DNA of 26,106 bases from assembly GCA_002490465.1 (NCBI GenBank), contig DKUB01000097.1, forward strand, positions 1 to 26,106, in the 5' to 3' direction. Source of the DNA: Lachnoclostridium sp. UBA7215. GTDB taxonomy: Bacteria; Bacillota; Clostridia; Lachnospirales; Lachnospiraceae. A program made the translations under genes and the position numbers. Position 1 is the first letter of the stretch, and each line of letters opens with the position of its first letter. Below are positions 1 to 6,050 of the stretch, piece by piece. The notes under the pieces are model-generated. The model made no database searches and was not told where the DNA came from. It saw only the letters and a list, made by a program, of their open reading frames with translations.

Positions 1-15
1 CATACGGTTCTTTGT

Positions 16-40
16 AGGGCTGCGTTTCTCAGTCAGCCCT
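16..40. other. Short GC hairpin at window edge
   Basis: Arms AGGGCTG (16-22) and CAGCCCT (34-40) form a perfect 7-bp stem with an 11-base loop. There is no T-run after it, so it is only a possible terminator remnant of a gene left of the window. Confidence 0.3.
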
Positions 41-73
41 TGTAGCCCATTAGGTTAATGAAGCGGATTCTGC

Positions 74-102
74 TTTATGGAGAGAAAAGAATGTGATAGA
101 AT
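74..102 (+). promoter_or_regulatory. Possible promoter of the GNAT gene
   Basis: An extended -10, TGA followed by TAGAAT (97-102), lies 17 bases after a weak -35 TTTATG (74-79). It sits 44 bases before the acetyltransferase start. Confidence 0.35.
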
Positions 103-145
103 GAAAATCAAACGAATCATATATTCATAGGAAAGGTGGTAGAGT

Positions 146-682
146 ATGGAATGCAAATTAAAAAATGGTAAAAAAGTTGTCATCAGAAAACCGGTTGTCT
201 CAGATGCGGAGGATATTATTTCCATTATTTCTGCTGCTGATACAGAGACTTTGTTCCTGGCACGCAATCCCGGTGAATTTTGTTCCACTGTACAAAAAGA
301 AGAATCGGTTATAGAAGGAATATTATCTGATACTGACAGTACATGGTTTGTAGCAGAATATGAGGGAAAACTGGTAGGCCAGTGTTCTGTAGGACTGATA
401 CGGAGATATCAGAGATACAGGCACAGGGCGGAAGTTGCCTTTGTAGTATTAAAGGAGTATTGTGATTTGGGGATTGGCGGGAAAATGATGGAGGAATGCA
501 TTCGCTGGTGTAAAGAAAAGAAGATTACTCAGATAGAGCTGGATGTAGTGACGACAAATGAAAGAGCAGTTACTATGTATAAAAGCTTTGGATTTGAAGT
601 GACAGGCACTTTGCCGAAAGCACTGAAATATCCGGATGGAACATATGCAGACGAATATAAAATGGTTAAGATGCTATTTTAG
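146..682 (+). CDS. GNAT family N-acetyltransferase
   Basis: This 178-residue protein has the size and layout of a single-domain GNAT enzyme, which moves an acetyl group from acetyl-CoA to an amine. The acetyl-CoA motif appears as EYCDLGIGGKMM at about residues 108-119, after a beta strand (AEVAFVVL). The usual C-terminal motif follows as NERAVTMYKSFGFEVTG, where the tyrosine is the likely general acid. An AGGAAAGGTGG ribosome site precedes the ATG at 146. The C-terminal part (LPKALKYPDGTYADEYKMVKML) is typical of RimJ/RimL-like or small-molecule acetyltransferases in Firmicutes. The substrate cannot be read from the sequence. The gene seems to be monocistronic, because the toxin-antitoxin pair downstream has its own promoter. 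Confidence 0.88.
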   Translation: MECKLKNGKKVVIRKPVVSDAEDIISIISAADTETLFLARNPGEFCSTVQKEESVIEGILSDTDSTWFVAEYEGKLVGQCSVGLIRRYQRYRHRAEVAFVVLKEYCDLGIGGKMMEECIRWCKEKKITQIELDVVTTNERAVTMYKSFGFEVTGTLPKALKYPDGTYADEYKMVKMLF

Positions 683-702
683 AAAATTATTATATTTAAA
701 AG

Positions 703-731
703 TGGAAATGTAACGCAGAATGCGTTACAAT
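703..731 (+). promoter_or_regulatory. TA promoter with embedded palindromic operator
   Basis: TGTAACGCA (709-717) and TGCGTTACA (721-729) form a perfect 9-bp inverted repeat around GAA. A -10 TACAAT (726-731) overlaps its right arm. A 4/6 -35, TGGAAA (703-708), lies 17 bases upstream. An operator between -35 and -10 fits the autorepression known for type II antitoxins. Confidence 0.7.
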
Positions 732-755
732 AGAACATAAAGGAGGTGTTGTTCA

Positions 756-1064
756 ATGGAAAAGACAGCAACGTTGAATTTAAGAGTAAATCCAGTGGTA
801 AAAGAGAGAGCAGAAGAGGTGCTTTCAAGGCTTGGGGTTCCTATGTCTACTGCAATAGATATGTATCTAAACCAGATTTCACTGACGGGAGGCATTCCGT
901 TTGCGGTAACATTGCCTAAAATACCTAAAACAATTAATGCGGACTTAATGACAGAAACGCAGATTCATAGGAAGCTACAAAAAGGATATGATGATATAGC
1001 GGCAGGAAATACACAAAATGCGGCGGATGCATTTGATAAATTTAGGGAGAACCATAAGTCATGA
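756..1064 (+). CDS. RelB/DinJ-family antitoxin
   Basis: This 102-residue protein begins KTATLNLRVNPVVKERAEEV and continues LSRLGVPMSTAIDMYLNQI and GGIPFAV. This is the ribbon-helix-helix DNA-binding layout of the RelB/DinJ antitoxin family, about residues 1-55. The charged C-terminal half (MTETQIHRKLQKGYDDIAAG) is the usual toxin-binding tail. An AAAGGAGGTG ribosome site precedes the ATG. The stop codon overlaps the toxin start (ATGA at 1061-1064), so the two are translationally coupled. The perfect palindrome in the promoter just upstream is the probable binding site of this protein alone or in complex with the toxin. Confidence 0.9.
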   Translation: MEKTATLNLRVNPVVKERAEEVLSRLGVPMSTAIDMYLNQISLTGGIPFAVTLPKIPKTINADLMTETQIHRKLQKGYDDIAAGNTQNAADAFDKFRENHKS

Positions 1065-1381
1065 AGCAATATGCAGTTGAGATTACAAATGAAGCACTGG
1101 CAGATATGGAGCAGTTATATAATCATATTGCCTATGTTTTACACGCACCAGAGAATGCAATGGGGCAGTATAATCGGATAGCTGAAGAAATACTAAAACT
1201 CGATAAATTTCCAGAGCGATTTCGCATTGTGGATTCAGAATCGGAACGTTCGAAGGGAATGAGGAGAATGTTAGTGGATAATTATTCAGTATTCTATGTA
1301 ATTGAAGGAGATAGAGTAATCGTGACGGATGTGTTGTTTAGTGCTTCGGATTTAGAAAGTCGATTAAAAAACATAGAATAA
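1061..1381 (+). CDS. RelE/ParE-family toxin
   Basis: The 106-residue product fits the RelE/ParE superfamily: an N-terminal strand (YAVEITNEALADMEQLYNHI), two helices, then the beta sheet with RMLVDNYSVFYVIEGDRVI and VTDVLFSASDLESRL. The RxxxxxNYxVFY pattern is characteristic of ParE-like and YoeB/RelE-like toxins. The start overlaps the antitoxin stop by four bases, the standard antitoxin-first order. RelE members cut ribosome-bound mRNA and ParE members poison DNA gyrase, and the sequence alone does not decide between them. The ORF is intact, so the pair could be active. Confidence 0.88.
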   Translation: MKQYAVEITNEALADMEQLYNHIAYVLHAPENAMGQYNRIAEEILKLDKFPERFRIVDSESERSKGMRRMLVDNYSVFYVIEGDRVIVTDVLFSASDLESRLKNIE

Positions 1382-1402
1382 TTAAACTAAGGAGAAACAC
1401 AG

Positions 1403-2236
1403 ATGAATAACTACCAGATTGATGTCAGAGGAAATAATTTTTTTGTTGAGGGCCTGCAGGGGGCCGGAAAGTCAACATTTGTGCAGAAACTGTCAGAGGA
1501 ACTGACGGACTATAAAGTATTTTGCGAGGGGGAATATTCGCCTGTTGAGCTGGCCTGGTGTGCCTATGTTACAGAAGAGCAATATCATAAAGTGCTGATG
1601 AAATATCCGTCACTCCGTGAAGAAATAAAACAGAAAACAGTGATCGAGGGGGAACACCGAATTATCTGCTATACAAAGATATTGACTGATGTTCCGAACT
1701 TTCACAGAGACTTGGAAGCATATGAGATATACAATGGAAATTACGATATCGAGTCTTTTGAAAATGTGATTTTATCCCGCTTTGAGAAATGGAATGGAGA
1801 GAGGCAGATTTTTGAGTGTTCCATTTTCCAGAATATCATTGAAAACCAGATGTTGTATTTCATGATGTCAGAGGATGAAATCATGTATTTCTACAAAAGA
1901 TTGAAAAATATTCTAATGAGAAAGCCCTTTCGGATCGTTTATCTGGATGTGGATGATATTCCCGGAACAATTGATGTTATAAGAAAAGAACGTTCTGATA
2001 ACAATGGAAATGAATTGTGGTTTCCGATGATGTTGAAATATCTGGAAGAATCACCATATGGAAGAAAGCATGCCCTGACAGGACTGGATGGACTGTTGGA
2101 ACACCTGGCGAAGAGAAAGGCGTTGGAGCATCGCATTATCCGTGAAATTTTTAAAGATAATGCCTGTCTTATAAAATCAAAAAATTATAATCTGAGTGAT
2201 GTGATAACTTTACTCAAAACGTCAAACGCAAAATAG
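1403..2236 (+). CDS. P-loop nucleotide kinase-like protein
   Basis: The 277-residue protein carries a Walker A motif, GLQGAGKST, at residues 17-25, right after a beta strand (NNFFVE). A later strand, FRIVYLDVDD, is followed by a basic segment, TIDVIRKERSD, that resembles the LID region of thymidylate or deoxynucleoside kinases. I do not recognise a named family. A kinase acting on a nucleotide, nucleoside or small molecule is the most that can be said. The start has an AAGGAGAAAC ribosome site. It begins 21 bases after the toxin gene and ends 45 bases before an AraC-GGDEF regulator, so it may share a transcript with either. A role in the nucleotide signalling of its neighbours is possible but unsupported. 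Confidence 0.6.
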   Translation: MNNYQIDVRGNNFFVEGLQGAGKSTFVQKLSEELTDYKVFCEGEYSPVELAWCAYVTEEQYHKVLMKYPSLREEIKQKTVIEGEHRIICYTKILTDVPNFHRDLEAYEIYNGNYDIESFENVILSRFEKWNGERQIFECSIFQNIIENQMLYFMMSEDEIMYFYKRLKNILMRKPFRIVYLDVDDIPGTIDVIRKERSDNNGNELWFPMMLKYLEESPYGRKHALTGLDGLLEHLAKRKALEHRIIREIFKDNACLIKSKNYNLSDVITLLKTSNAK

Positions 2237-2243
2237 AGTTCTC

Positions 2244-2252
2244 TGATATAAT
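2244..2252 (+). promoter_or_regulatory. Possible extended -10 before the AraC-GGDEF gene
   Basis: TGATATAAT (2244-2252) is a consensus extended -10, located 29 bases before the start at 2282. No good -35 is seen, so this is tentative. Confidence 0.35.
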
Positions 2253-2281
2253 GATACTACGATATCGGAGGAGGCTGGACA

Positions 2282-3079
2282 ATGAAGAACATAGAACTTT
2301 TAATGGCAGCGTTAGAATATATAGAGCAGCATCTGCGTGATGAAATCAAAACGGAGGATGTGGCAGCTGTTTGTTTTTGCTCAAAGTCCACTCTTGAAAA
2401 ATTATTTCGCAGGGTACATGGTATTTCGGTGCATGACTATATTGTCCGCAGGAGGATGATGTTAGCGGCAAAGAAATTATCAAAAAATCCGGAGATGCCG
2501 ATTCTTGACATTGCCCTTGAATATGGCTATAGTACCCACGAATCCTTTGCACGTGCATTTAAACAGATTTGGAACTGTAAACCATCTGAGTTTCGCAAAA
2601 AGAAATTCACAGAATTATATCCGAAATTAAATGTGCCAACGGGGAAAGGAGACAGCTATATTATGCAGAGACAACATGTAGATATTAGTGAGTTATACGA
2701 TTTATTTCAGGACAGAAGGGATTGTTATTTTGTCCTTTGTGACATTAAACATATGATATCCATCAATGAGATATCAAGGAAAGCAGGTGATTTGGCTATA
2801 CTGGAGCAGATGCGGCGCATGACGGCGGCAGCAGGTGAGGAGGATATCACATTCCGCATAGGGGGCGATGAGTTTTGTATTCTGACATCCAGTAATCAGG
2901 CTTCCTACGCAGAGTTGATTGCAGACAAAATCCGTGCCATGAACAATCAGACATTTGTCTGCCAGAATCAGGAAATCCCATTAGTTCTGCATGTGGCGAC
3001 CGTAAGTCTGAAAGAGTGCCGCCATTATGAGGAAGTGTTTGCCGGATTGCATCATGCAATCCGGAAATGTAAAGAGTAA
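2282..3079 (+). CDS. AraC-type HTH fused to a compact GGDEF domain
   Basis: The 265-residue protein has an N-terminal AraC/XylS double helix-turn-helix (about residues 8-107; EYGYSTHESFARAFKQIW is the second recognition helix). A C-terminal domain (about 147-264) follows, with an intact GGDEF signature in RIGGDEFCIL at 194-198. The metal-binding Asp is present in CDIKHM (D154) and an AGD motif follows at 168-170. The normal FKxIND-xxGH nucleotide-binding stretch is altered and one residue short. The RxxD inhibitory site is absent, and the domain is about 120 residues rather than the usual ~160. DNA binding is clear. Diguanylate cyclase activity is uncertain, and GTP or c-di-GMP sensing is an alternative. 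Strong GGAGGAGG-type ribosome site. The AraC domain sits at the N terminus, unlike most family members. Confidence 0.85.
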   Translation: MKNIELLMAALEYIEQHLRDEIKTEDVAAVCFCSKSTLEKLFRRVHGISVHDYIVRRRMMLAAKKLSKNPEMPILDIALEYGYSTHESFARAFKQIWNCKPSEFRKKKFTELYPKLNVPTGKGDSYIMQRQHVDISELYDLFQDRRDCYFVLCDIKHMISINEISRKAGDLAILEQMRRMTAAAGEEDITFRIGGDEFCILTSSNQASYAELIADKIRAMNNQTFVCQNQEIPLVLHVATVSLKECRHYEEVFAGLHHAIRKCKE

Positions 3080-3142
3080 GACAGCAGAAAATGTTAAGTT
3101 TGTTTCATTTTTATCTTGTATACTGAATCTACCACGTGGATA

Positions 3143-3179
3143 GTGTGAAAAATCACACTGAAGTGCTGATTTTTCACAC
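3143..3179. repeat. Long inverted repeat (17-bp stem)
   Basis: GTGTGAAAAATCA (3143-3155) and TGATTTTTCACAC (3167-3179) are perfect 13-bp arms. The interior CACT-GA-AGTG (3156-3165) continues the dyad with one unpaired C. There is no T-run after it, so an operator or an RNA hairpin fits better than a simple terminator. It lies 64 bases after the AraC-GGDEF stop. Confidence 0.75.
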
Positions 3180-3184
3180 GGTTA

Positions 3185-3293
3185 ATTTGTTTCTGAGCGG
3201 AAACAAATATCTATGATGGCAGATGAGAAACTGCATACGCGAACTGTATTACAGTTTTTTCTCATCGCCTCTTCGCGACAAGTCGCTCAGAAA
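3185..3293 (+). other. Highly structured intergenic segment (possible leader RNA or dispersed repeat)
   Basis: Several nested inverted repeats are visible. ATTTGTTTC (3185-3193) pairs with GAAACAAAT (3200-3208). TTTCTGAGCG (3190-3199) pairs with CGCTCAGAAA (3284-3293) as a possible outer stem. GATGAG-AAA-CTG (3222-3233) pairs with CAG-TTT...CTCATC (3252-3266). AACTGT (3242-3247) pairs with ACAGTT (3251-3256), followed by Ts. GCGAC-AA-GTCGC (3275-3286) forms a small hairpin. Some of these are mutually exclusive, as in attenuators, but a MITE-like repeat would look similar. A lone -10-like TATACT lies upstream at 3119-3124. Confidence 0.5.
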
Positions 3294-3316
3294 TAAGGAT
3301 TCGTATCAGGAGGTTG

Positions 3317-4249
3317 ATGACGGCGATGGATGAAGCAATTCTCACAGGAAGTATCCGGTATATTGAAACGAATTTAAAAGAGAAGATAAATGTTTCTCTG
3401 ATTGCGGGAAGCGTAGGATATTCGGAGTATCACTTTTCCAGATTGTTTCATGAAGCAATGGGTTGTTCCGTAATGGAATATGTGAGAAAACGGAGAATCT
3501 ACAGAGCTTCAGAAGACATTATAGATGGAAAAAAGATTATCGATGCCGCATATGAATACGGCTGGCAGTCACACAATAGTTTTACCAGAGCATTCAAGGC
3601 AGAATACGGATTCCCGCCGTCGTTTTTAAGGGCCATGTATATGACATTGGCAAGCGGAGGTATGAAAATGGGACAAATAACATGTGTTAGGCTGTCAGAA
3701 GATTTAACAAAAGAAGAACTTCTCGTGAAGTTAAGAGAAACACTTTCCGAAAATGCAGTGGCGTATGATGAGAAAGAATTGTCAAGGATGTATGCCCTGT
3801 GCTGTCAGGTATATGATGGCATGAGGCGTTATTCCGGGAGTGAATACGTGACACATCCGCTTCATGTGGCAATTCTGTTAGCGGACATGGGAGCGGAGGA
3901 GAACGTAGTTTATGCCGGTATGTTTTGTGATGCGCGAAAGAAGACAGAAGAGAAAAATCTGCCTATCTCAAAAGAGATTGTCTCCAAAGAGATTTTCTCA
4001 AAAGAGATATGGAATCTCATAAATACTGTCAATACGTGTGAAGATTTGGGAGAAATAAAAGATGAGAGGGCAGTGCTGATAAAATTAGCAGAGCGCCTTC
4101 ACAATATGCGAACGGTTGAATTCATGGATGAGGACAGGGCCGGAATAAAGGCCAGGGAAACTTTTGATGTTTTTCTTCCTATGGCCAGAAAATTGAAAAA
4201 TGAAAAACTGGTTTCTGAGTTGAACGATTTGTCGGTTAAATATATTTGA
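3317..4249 (+). CDS. AraC-type HTH fused to a degenerate RelA/SpoT-like HD domain
   Basis: Residues 4-107 form an AraC/XylS HTH (YGWQSHNSFTRAFKAEYGFP). Residues ~148-310 align in my reading with the (p)ppGpp hydrolase domain of Rel/SpoT: SEYVTHPLHVAILLADMG, then GMFCDARKKT, IKLAERLHNMRT and a terminal helical part (ARETFDVFLPMARKL). The first metal His is kept (H180) and so is the Asn of RLHNM (N263). However, the HD pair is CD (204-205), the following EDT acidic motif is KKT, and the Asp of KLADR is Glu (E259). The hydrolase is therefore probably inactive or altered, and a sensing role is plausible. No synthetase domain is present. A three-copy SKEI repeat lies inside the domain. The AGGAGG site is 3 bases before ATG 3317, and ATG 3326 is an equally plausible start. 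Confidence 0.8.
   Translation: MTAMDEAILTGSIRYIETNLKEKINVSLIAGSVGYSEYHFSRLFHEAMGCSVMEYVRKRRIYRASEDIIDGKKIIDAAYEYGWQSHNSFTRAFKAEYGFPPSFLRAMYMTLASGGMKMGQITCVRLSEDLTKEELLVKLRETLSENAVAYDEKELSRMYALCCQVYDGMRRYSGSEYVTHPLHVAILLADMGAEENVVYAGMFCDARKKTEEKNLPISKEIVSKEIFSKEIWNLINTVNTCEDLGEIKDERAVLIKLAERLHNMRTVEFMDEDRAGIKARETFDVFLPMARKLKNEKLVSELNDLSVKYI
3966..4010 (+). repeat. Three 15-bp in-frame tandem repeats
   Basis: Units TCTCAAAAGAGATTG (3966-3980), TCTCCAAAGAGATTT (3981-3995) and TCTCAAAAGAGATAT (3996-4010) encode ISKEIVSKEIFSKEIW. Each unit contains the small dyad TCTC...GAGA. Repeat-number change would lengthen or shorten the HD-domain insert by five residues without a frameshift. Confidence 0.85.
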
Positions 4250-4342
4250 TTACAATGTTTGTTTACAACAGAAAAAGGTCATTCTACTGCATATTTGTTT
4301 AGTCTGAAAAATTAAGCTCCGAAAAAATAAGTGAAAATATAC

Positions 4343-4370
4343 AAAACCATTAAAAGTATGAAATGGTTTT
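4343..4370. repeat. Perfect 9-bp inverted repeat before the FlxA-like gene
   Basis: AAAACCATT (4343-4351) and AATGGTTTT (4362-4370) flank a 10-base spacer. The repeat ends 33 bases before the FlxA-like start. An overlapping alternative pairing, GTGAAAA (4331-4337) with TTTTCAC (4367-4373), is also possible. Operator or leader hairpin. Confidence 0.5.
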
Positions 4371-4403
4371 CACATGCGGATGGAAGGAAAGGAGACTATA
4401 ATT

Positions 4404-5108
4404 ATGATGACAGTAGGCAGTGCAAATGAAACACAACAGGCGGGATATTTTGGCATGAATATGCAGACGGATTCCGTAAGTAAAAACATTCAGAAACAGA
4501 TAGCAAATGAACAGAAGCGATTGCAGGAGCTCTCTTCCAACAGGGAAATGACACCGGAAGAGAAGATGAAAAAGAGGCAGGAAATTCAGCAGGAAATTAA
4601 TAATCTGAACCAGCAGTTAAGACAACACCAGATTGAACTGAGAAGACAGCAGCAGACGAAAGACACGTCCATGGATGATATGCTTGGCGGCTCTAAGAGT
4701 GCAGAAAAAGCAGAGTCCGGCAGCAGGGAAAGTGGTTTGTCACAGGCGAATATGCAGGCGATGATTTCGGCAGATTCCAGCATGAAACAGGCACAGGTAC
4801 AGGGGAGTGTTGCCACACGAATGGAAGGTACAGCCAGAGTTTTGGAGTCAGAAATAAAAATGGACCGCAGCAGCGGGGCAGGTACGGAGAAGAAAGAGGC
4901 TGCGCTTGCGGAGGTGAAACAAAAAGCAGTGAATGCCTCCGCTTCCCAGATGAATATACTGGCAGATGCCAACCAGACAATGGAGGAGGCTGCAAAAGCA
5001 GAACAGAAAGGGGAATCGAGCAAAGTAGAGGCGGCTGACGAAGCGGATAAAAGTGAGCAGGAAAGCAGTGCAGTATCAGAGAATACATCGGTTGATGTAC
5101 TTGTATAG
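4404..5108 (+). CDS. FlxA-like coiled-coil protein
   Basis: The start at ATG 4404 is chosen because AAAGGAG lies about 10 bases before it. An in-frame ATG at 4374 lacks such a site. The 234-residue product has a short N-terminal segment (GYFGMNMQTDSVSKNIQ) and a strongly charged coiled coil at about residues 26-84 (KQIANEQKRLQELSSN, then EEKMKKRQEIQQEINNLNQQ). An Ala/Glu/Ser-rich low-complexity tail runs to the end. The pattern of Gln-rich heptads with a TPEEKxxKRQE turn is what I associate with FlxA-like proteins, a poorly understood family linked to flagellar regulons. There is no signal peptide or membrane segment. The next gene starts 14 bases downstream, so the two probably form one operon. 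Confidence 0.55.
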   Translation: MMTVGSANETQQAGYFGMNMQTDSVSKNIQKQIANEQKRLQELSSNREMTPEEKMKKRQEIQQEINNLNQQLRQHQIELRRQQQTKDTSMDDMLGGSKSAEKAESGSRESGLSQANMQAMISADSSMKQAQVQGSVATRMEGTARVLESEIKMDRSSGAGTEKKEAALAEVKQKAVNASASQMNILADANQTMEEAAKAEQKGESSKVEAADEADKSEQESSAVSENTSVDVLV

Positions 5109-5122
5109 TGGGGGTGTAAATT

Positions 5123-5878
5123 ATGTCAGAAATCAATAATTTTAGCGAGTACACAAGTAAGTACAACAGTAATATTGATTTTAATGCACTATTTGGTGGA
5201 ACTTCCGATACAGCATCCGCCGGAAATCCCAATCTGCTGGCAGATTACACTTCGATTAAAAATGGCAGCTATGGGAAATTGCTGAAAGCGTATTATGCCA
5301 AGCAGGATGCTGATAAATTATCGGGCAAAGGTGATACGGCTCAGAGTTTAAAATTAATGAAGACGGGCGCGGATTCATTAAAAAAATCGGCAGATGCTTT
5401 AAAAAACGATTCTCTTTGGGAAAAGAAAAAAATTAAGAAAAAGGATGAAACCACTGGAAAAGAAACAGAAGTGGAAGATTATGACTGGGAGGCAATCACG
5501 AAAGCCGTCAAATCTTTTATTAAGGATTATAATTATGTGGTTGAAAAGGCTGGAAATTCCAACACAAAGAGCGTACTCCGCAATGCCGTGTGGATGACAG
5601 GTATGACAGAAAAGAGCAGCAGTATGCTTGAGAAAATTGGCATTACCATAGGCTCAGGAAATAAACTTGAGTTAGATGAGGATGCCTTGAAAAAAGCGGA
5701 TATCAACGATTTAAAAACAGTTTTTACAGGATATAATTCGTTTATCAGCAGAGTGTCACAGAAAGCGGCAGGAATGTCAGGTGCTGCGAATAGTGCGAAG
5801 GCCACTTACACAAGTGACGGCGCATTTTCCAAAACATTATCTTCCCTGGTATCCGGTAAAATTGACGAGGAAGCGTAG
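5123..5878 (+). CDS. Uncharacterised protein with weak FliD-like C-terminal features
   Basis: This 251-residue, Ser/Lys/Asp-rich protein has no Cys, no signal peptide and no membrane segment. The middle part (WEAITKAVKSFIKDYNYVVE, about residues 121-140) and the later stretch KIGITIGSGNKLELDEDALK recall the conserved portion of FliD-like flagellar hook-associated proteins, where a FIxxYNxLI segment precedes LGIxxxxxGxLxxDxxKL. The resemblance is short, and the protein is much smaller than FliD. It starts 14 bases after the FlxA-like gene behind a GGGGGTG site and ends at a strong terminator, so the two genes form a likely operon. A role in secreted or flagellum-associated structures is inference only. 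Confidence 0.5.
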   Translation: MSEINNFSEYTSKYNSNIDFNALFGGTSDTASAGNPNLLADYTSIKNGSYGKLLKAYYAKQDADKLSGKGDTAQSLKLMKTGADSLKKSADALKNDSLWEKKKIKKKDETTGKETEVEDYDWEAITKAVKSFIKDYNYVVEKAGNSNTKSVLRNAVWMTGMTEKSSSMLEKIGITIGSGNKLELDEDALKKADINDLKTVFTGYNSFISRVSQKAAGMSGAANSAKATYTSDGAFSKTLSSLVSGKIDEEA

Positions 5879-5893
5879 ATAACACGTAACAGG

Positions 5894-5932
5894 AACTGCC
5901 CGGTGCATCTTTTGATGTCCGGGCAGTTTTTT
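5894..5932 (+). terminator. Rho-independent terminator
   Basis: AACTGCCCGG (5894-5903) pairs perfectly with CCGGGCAGTT (5919-5928). The inner CATC/GATG extends the stem, and a T-run continues to 5932. It closes the FlxA-like / FliD-like pair. Confidence 0.93.
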
Positions 5933-5987
5933 GCAGTTATAATATTTGTGTCTAGACAATTTGCAGTCAAAATATTGACGGTAAATA

Positions 5988-6016
5988 TTGCTGTAAATGG
6001 TTTTGTATAGTATAAT
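5988..6016 (+). promoter_or_regulatory. Promoter of the GyrI-like/NUDIX operon
   Basis: A perfect -10 TATAAT (6011-6016) lies 17 bases after a weak -35, TTGCTG (5988-5993). It sits 35 bases before the start at 6051. A TTGACG at 5975-5980 is too far away to serve this -10. Confidence 0.5.
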
Positions 6017-6050
6017 CACTGCATGAAATAGTCCTAGGGGGGGAATCGTT

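Noticed and set aside
4300..4340. Possible flagellar sigma (SigD/FliA) promoter before the FlxA-like gene
   Set aside because: A CTCCGAAA-like -10 is present but no TAAA -35 at the required 15-base distance.
4693..5232. 179-codon minus-strand frame opposite the FlxA-like gene
   Set aside because: Shadow of a low-complexity gene on the other strand; Leu/Pro/Ser-rich with no start signal.
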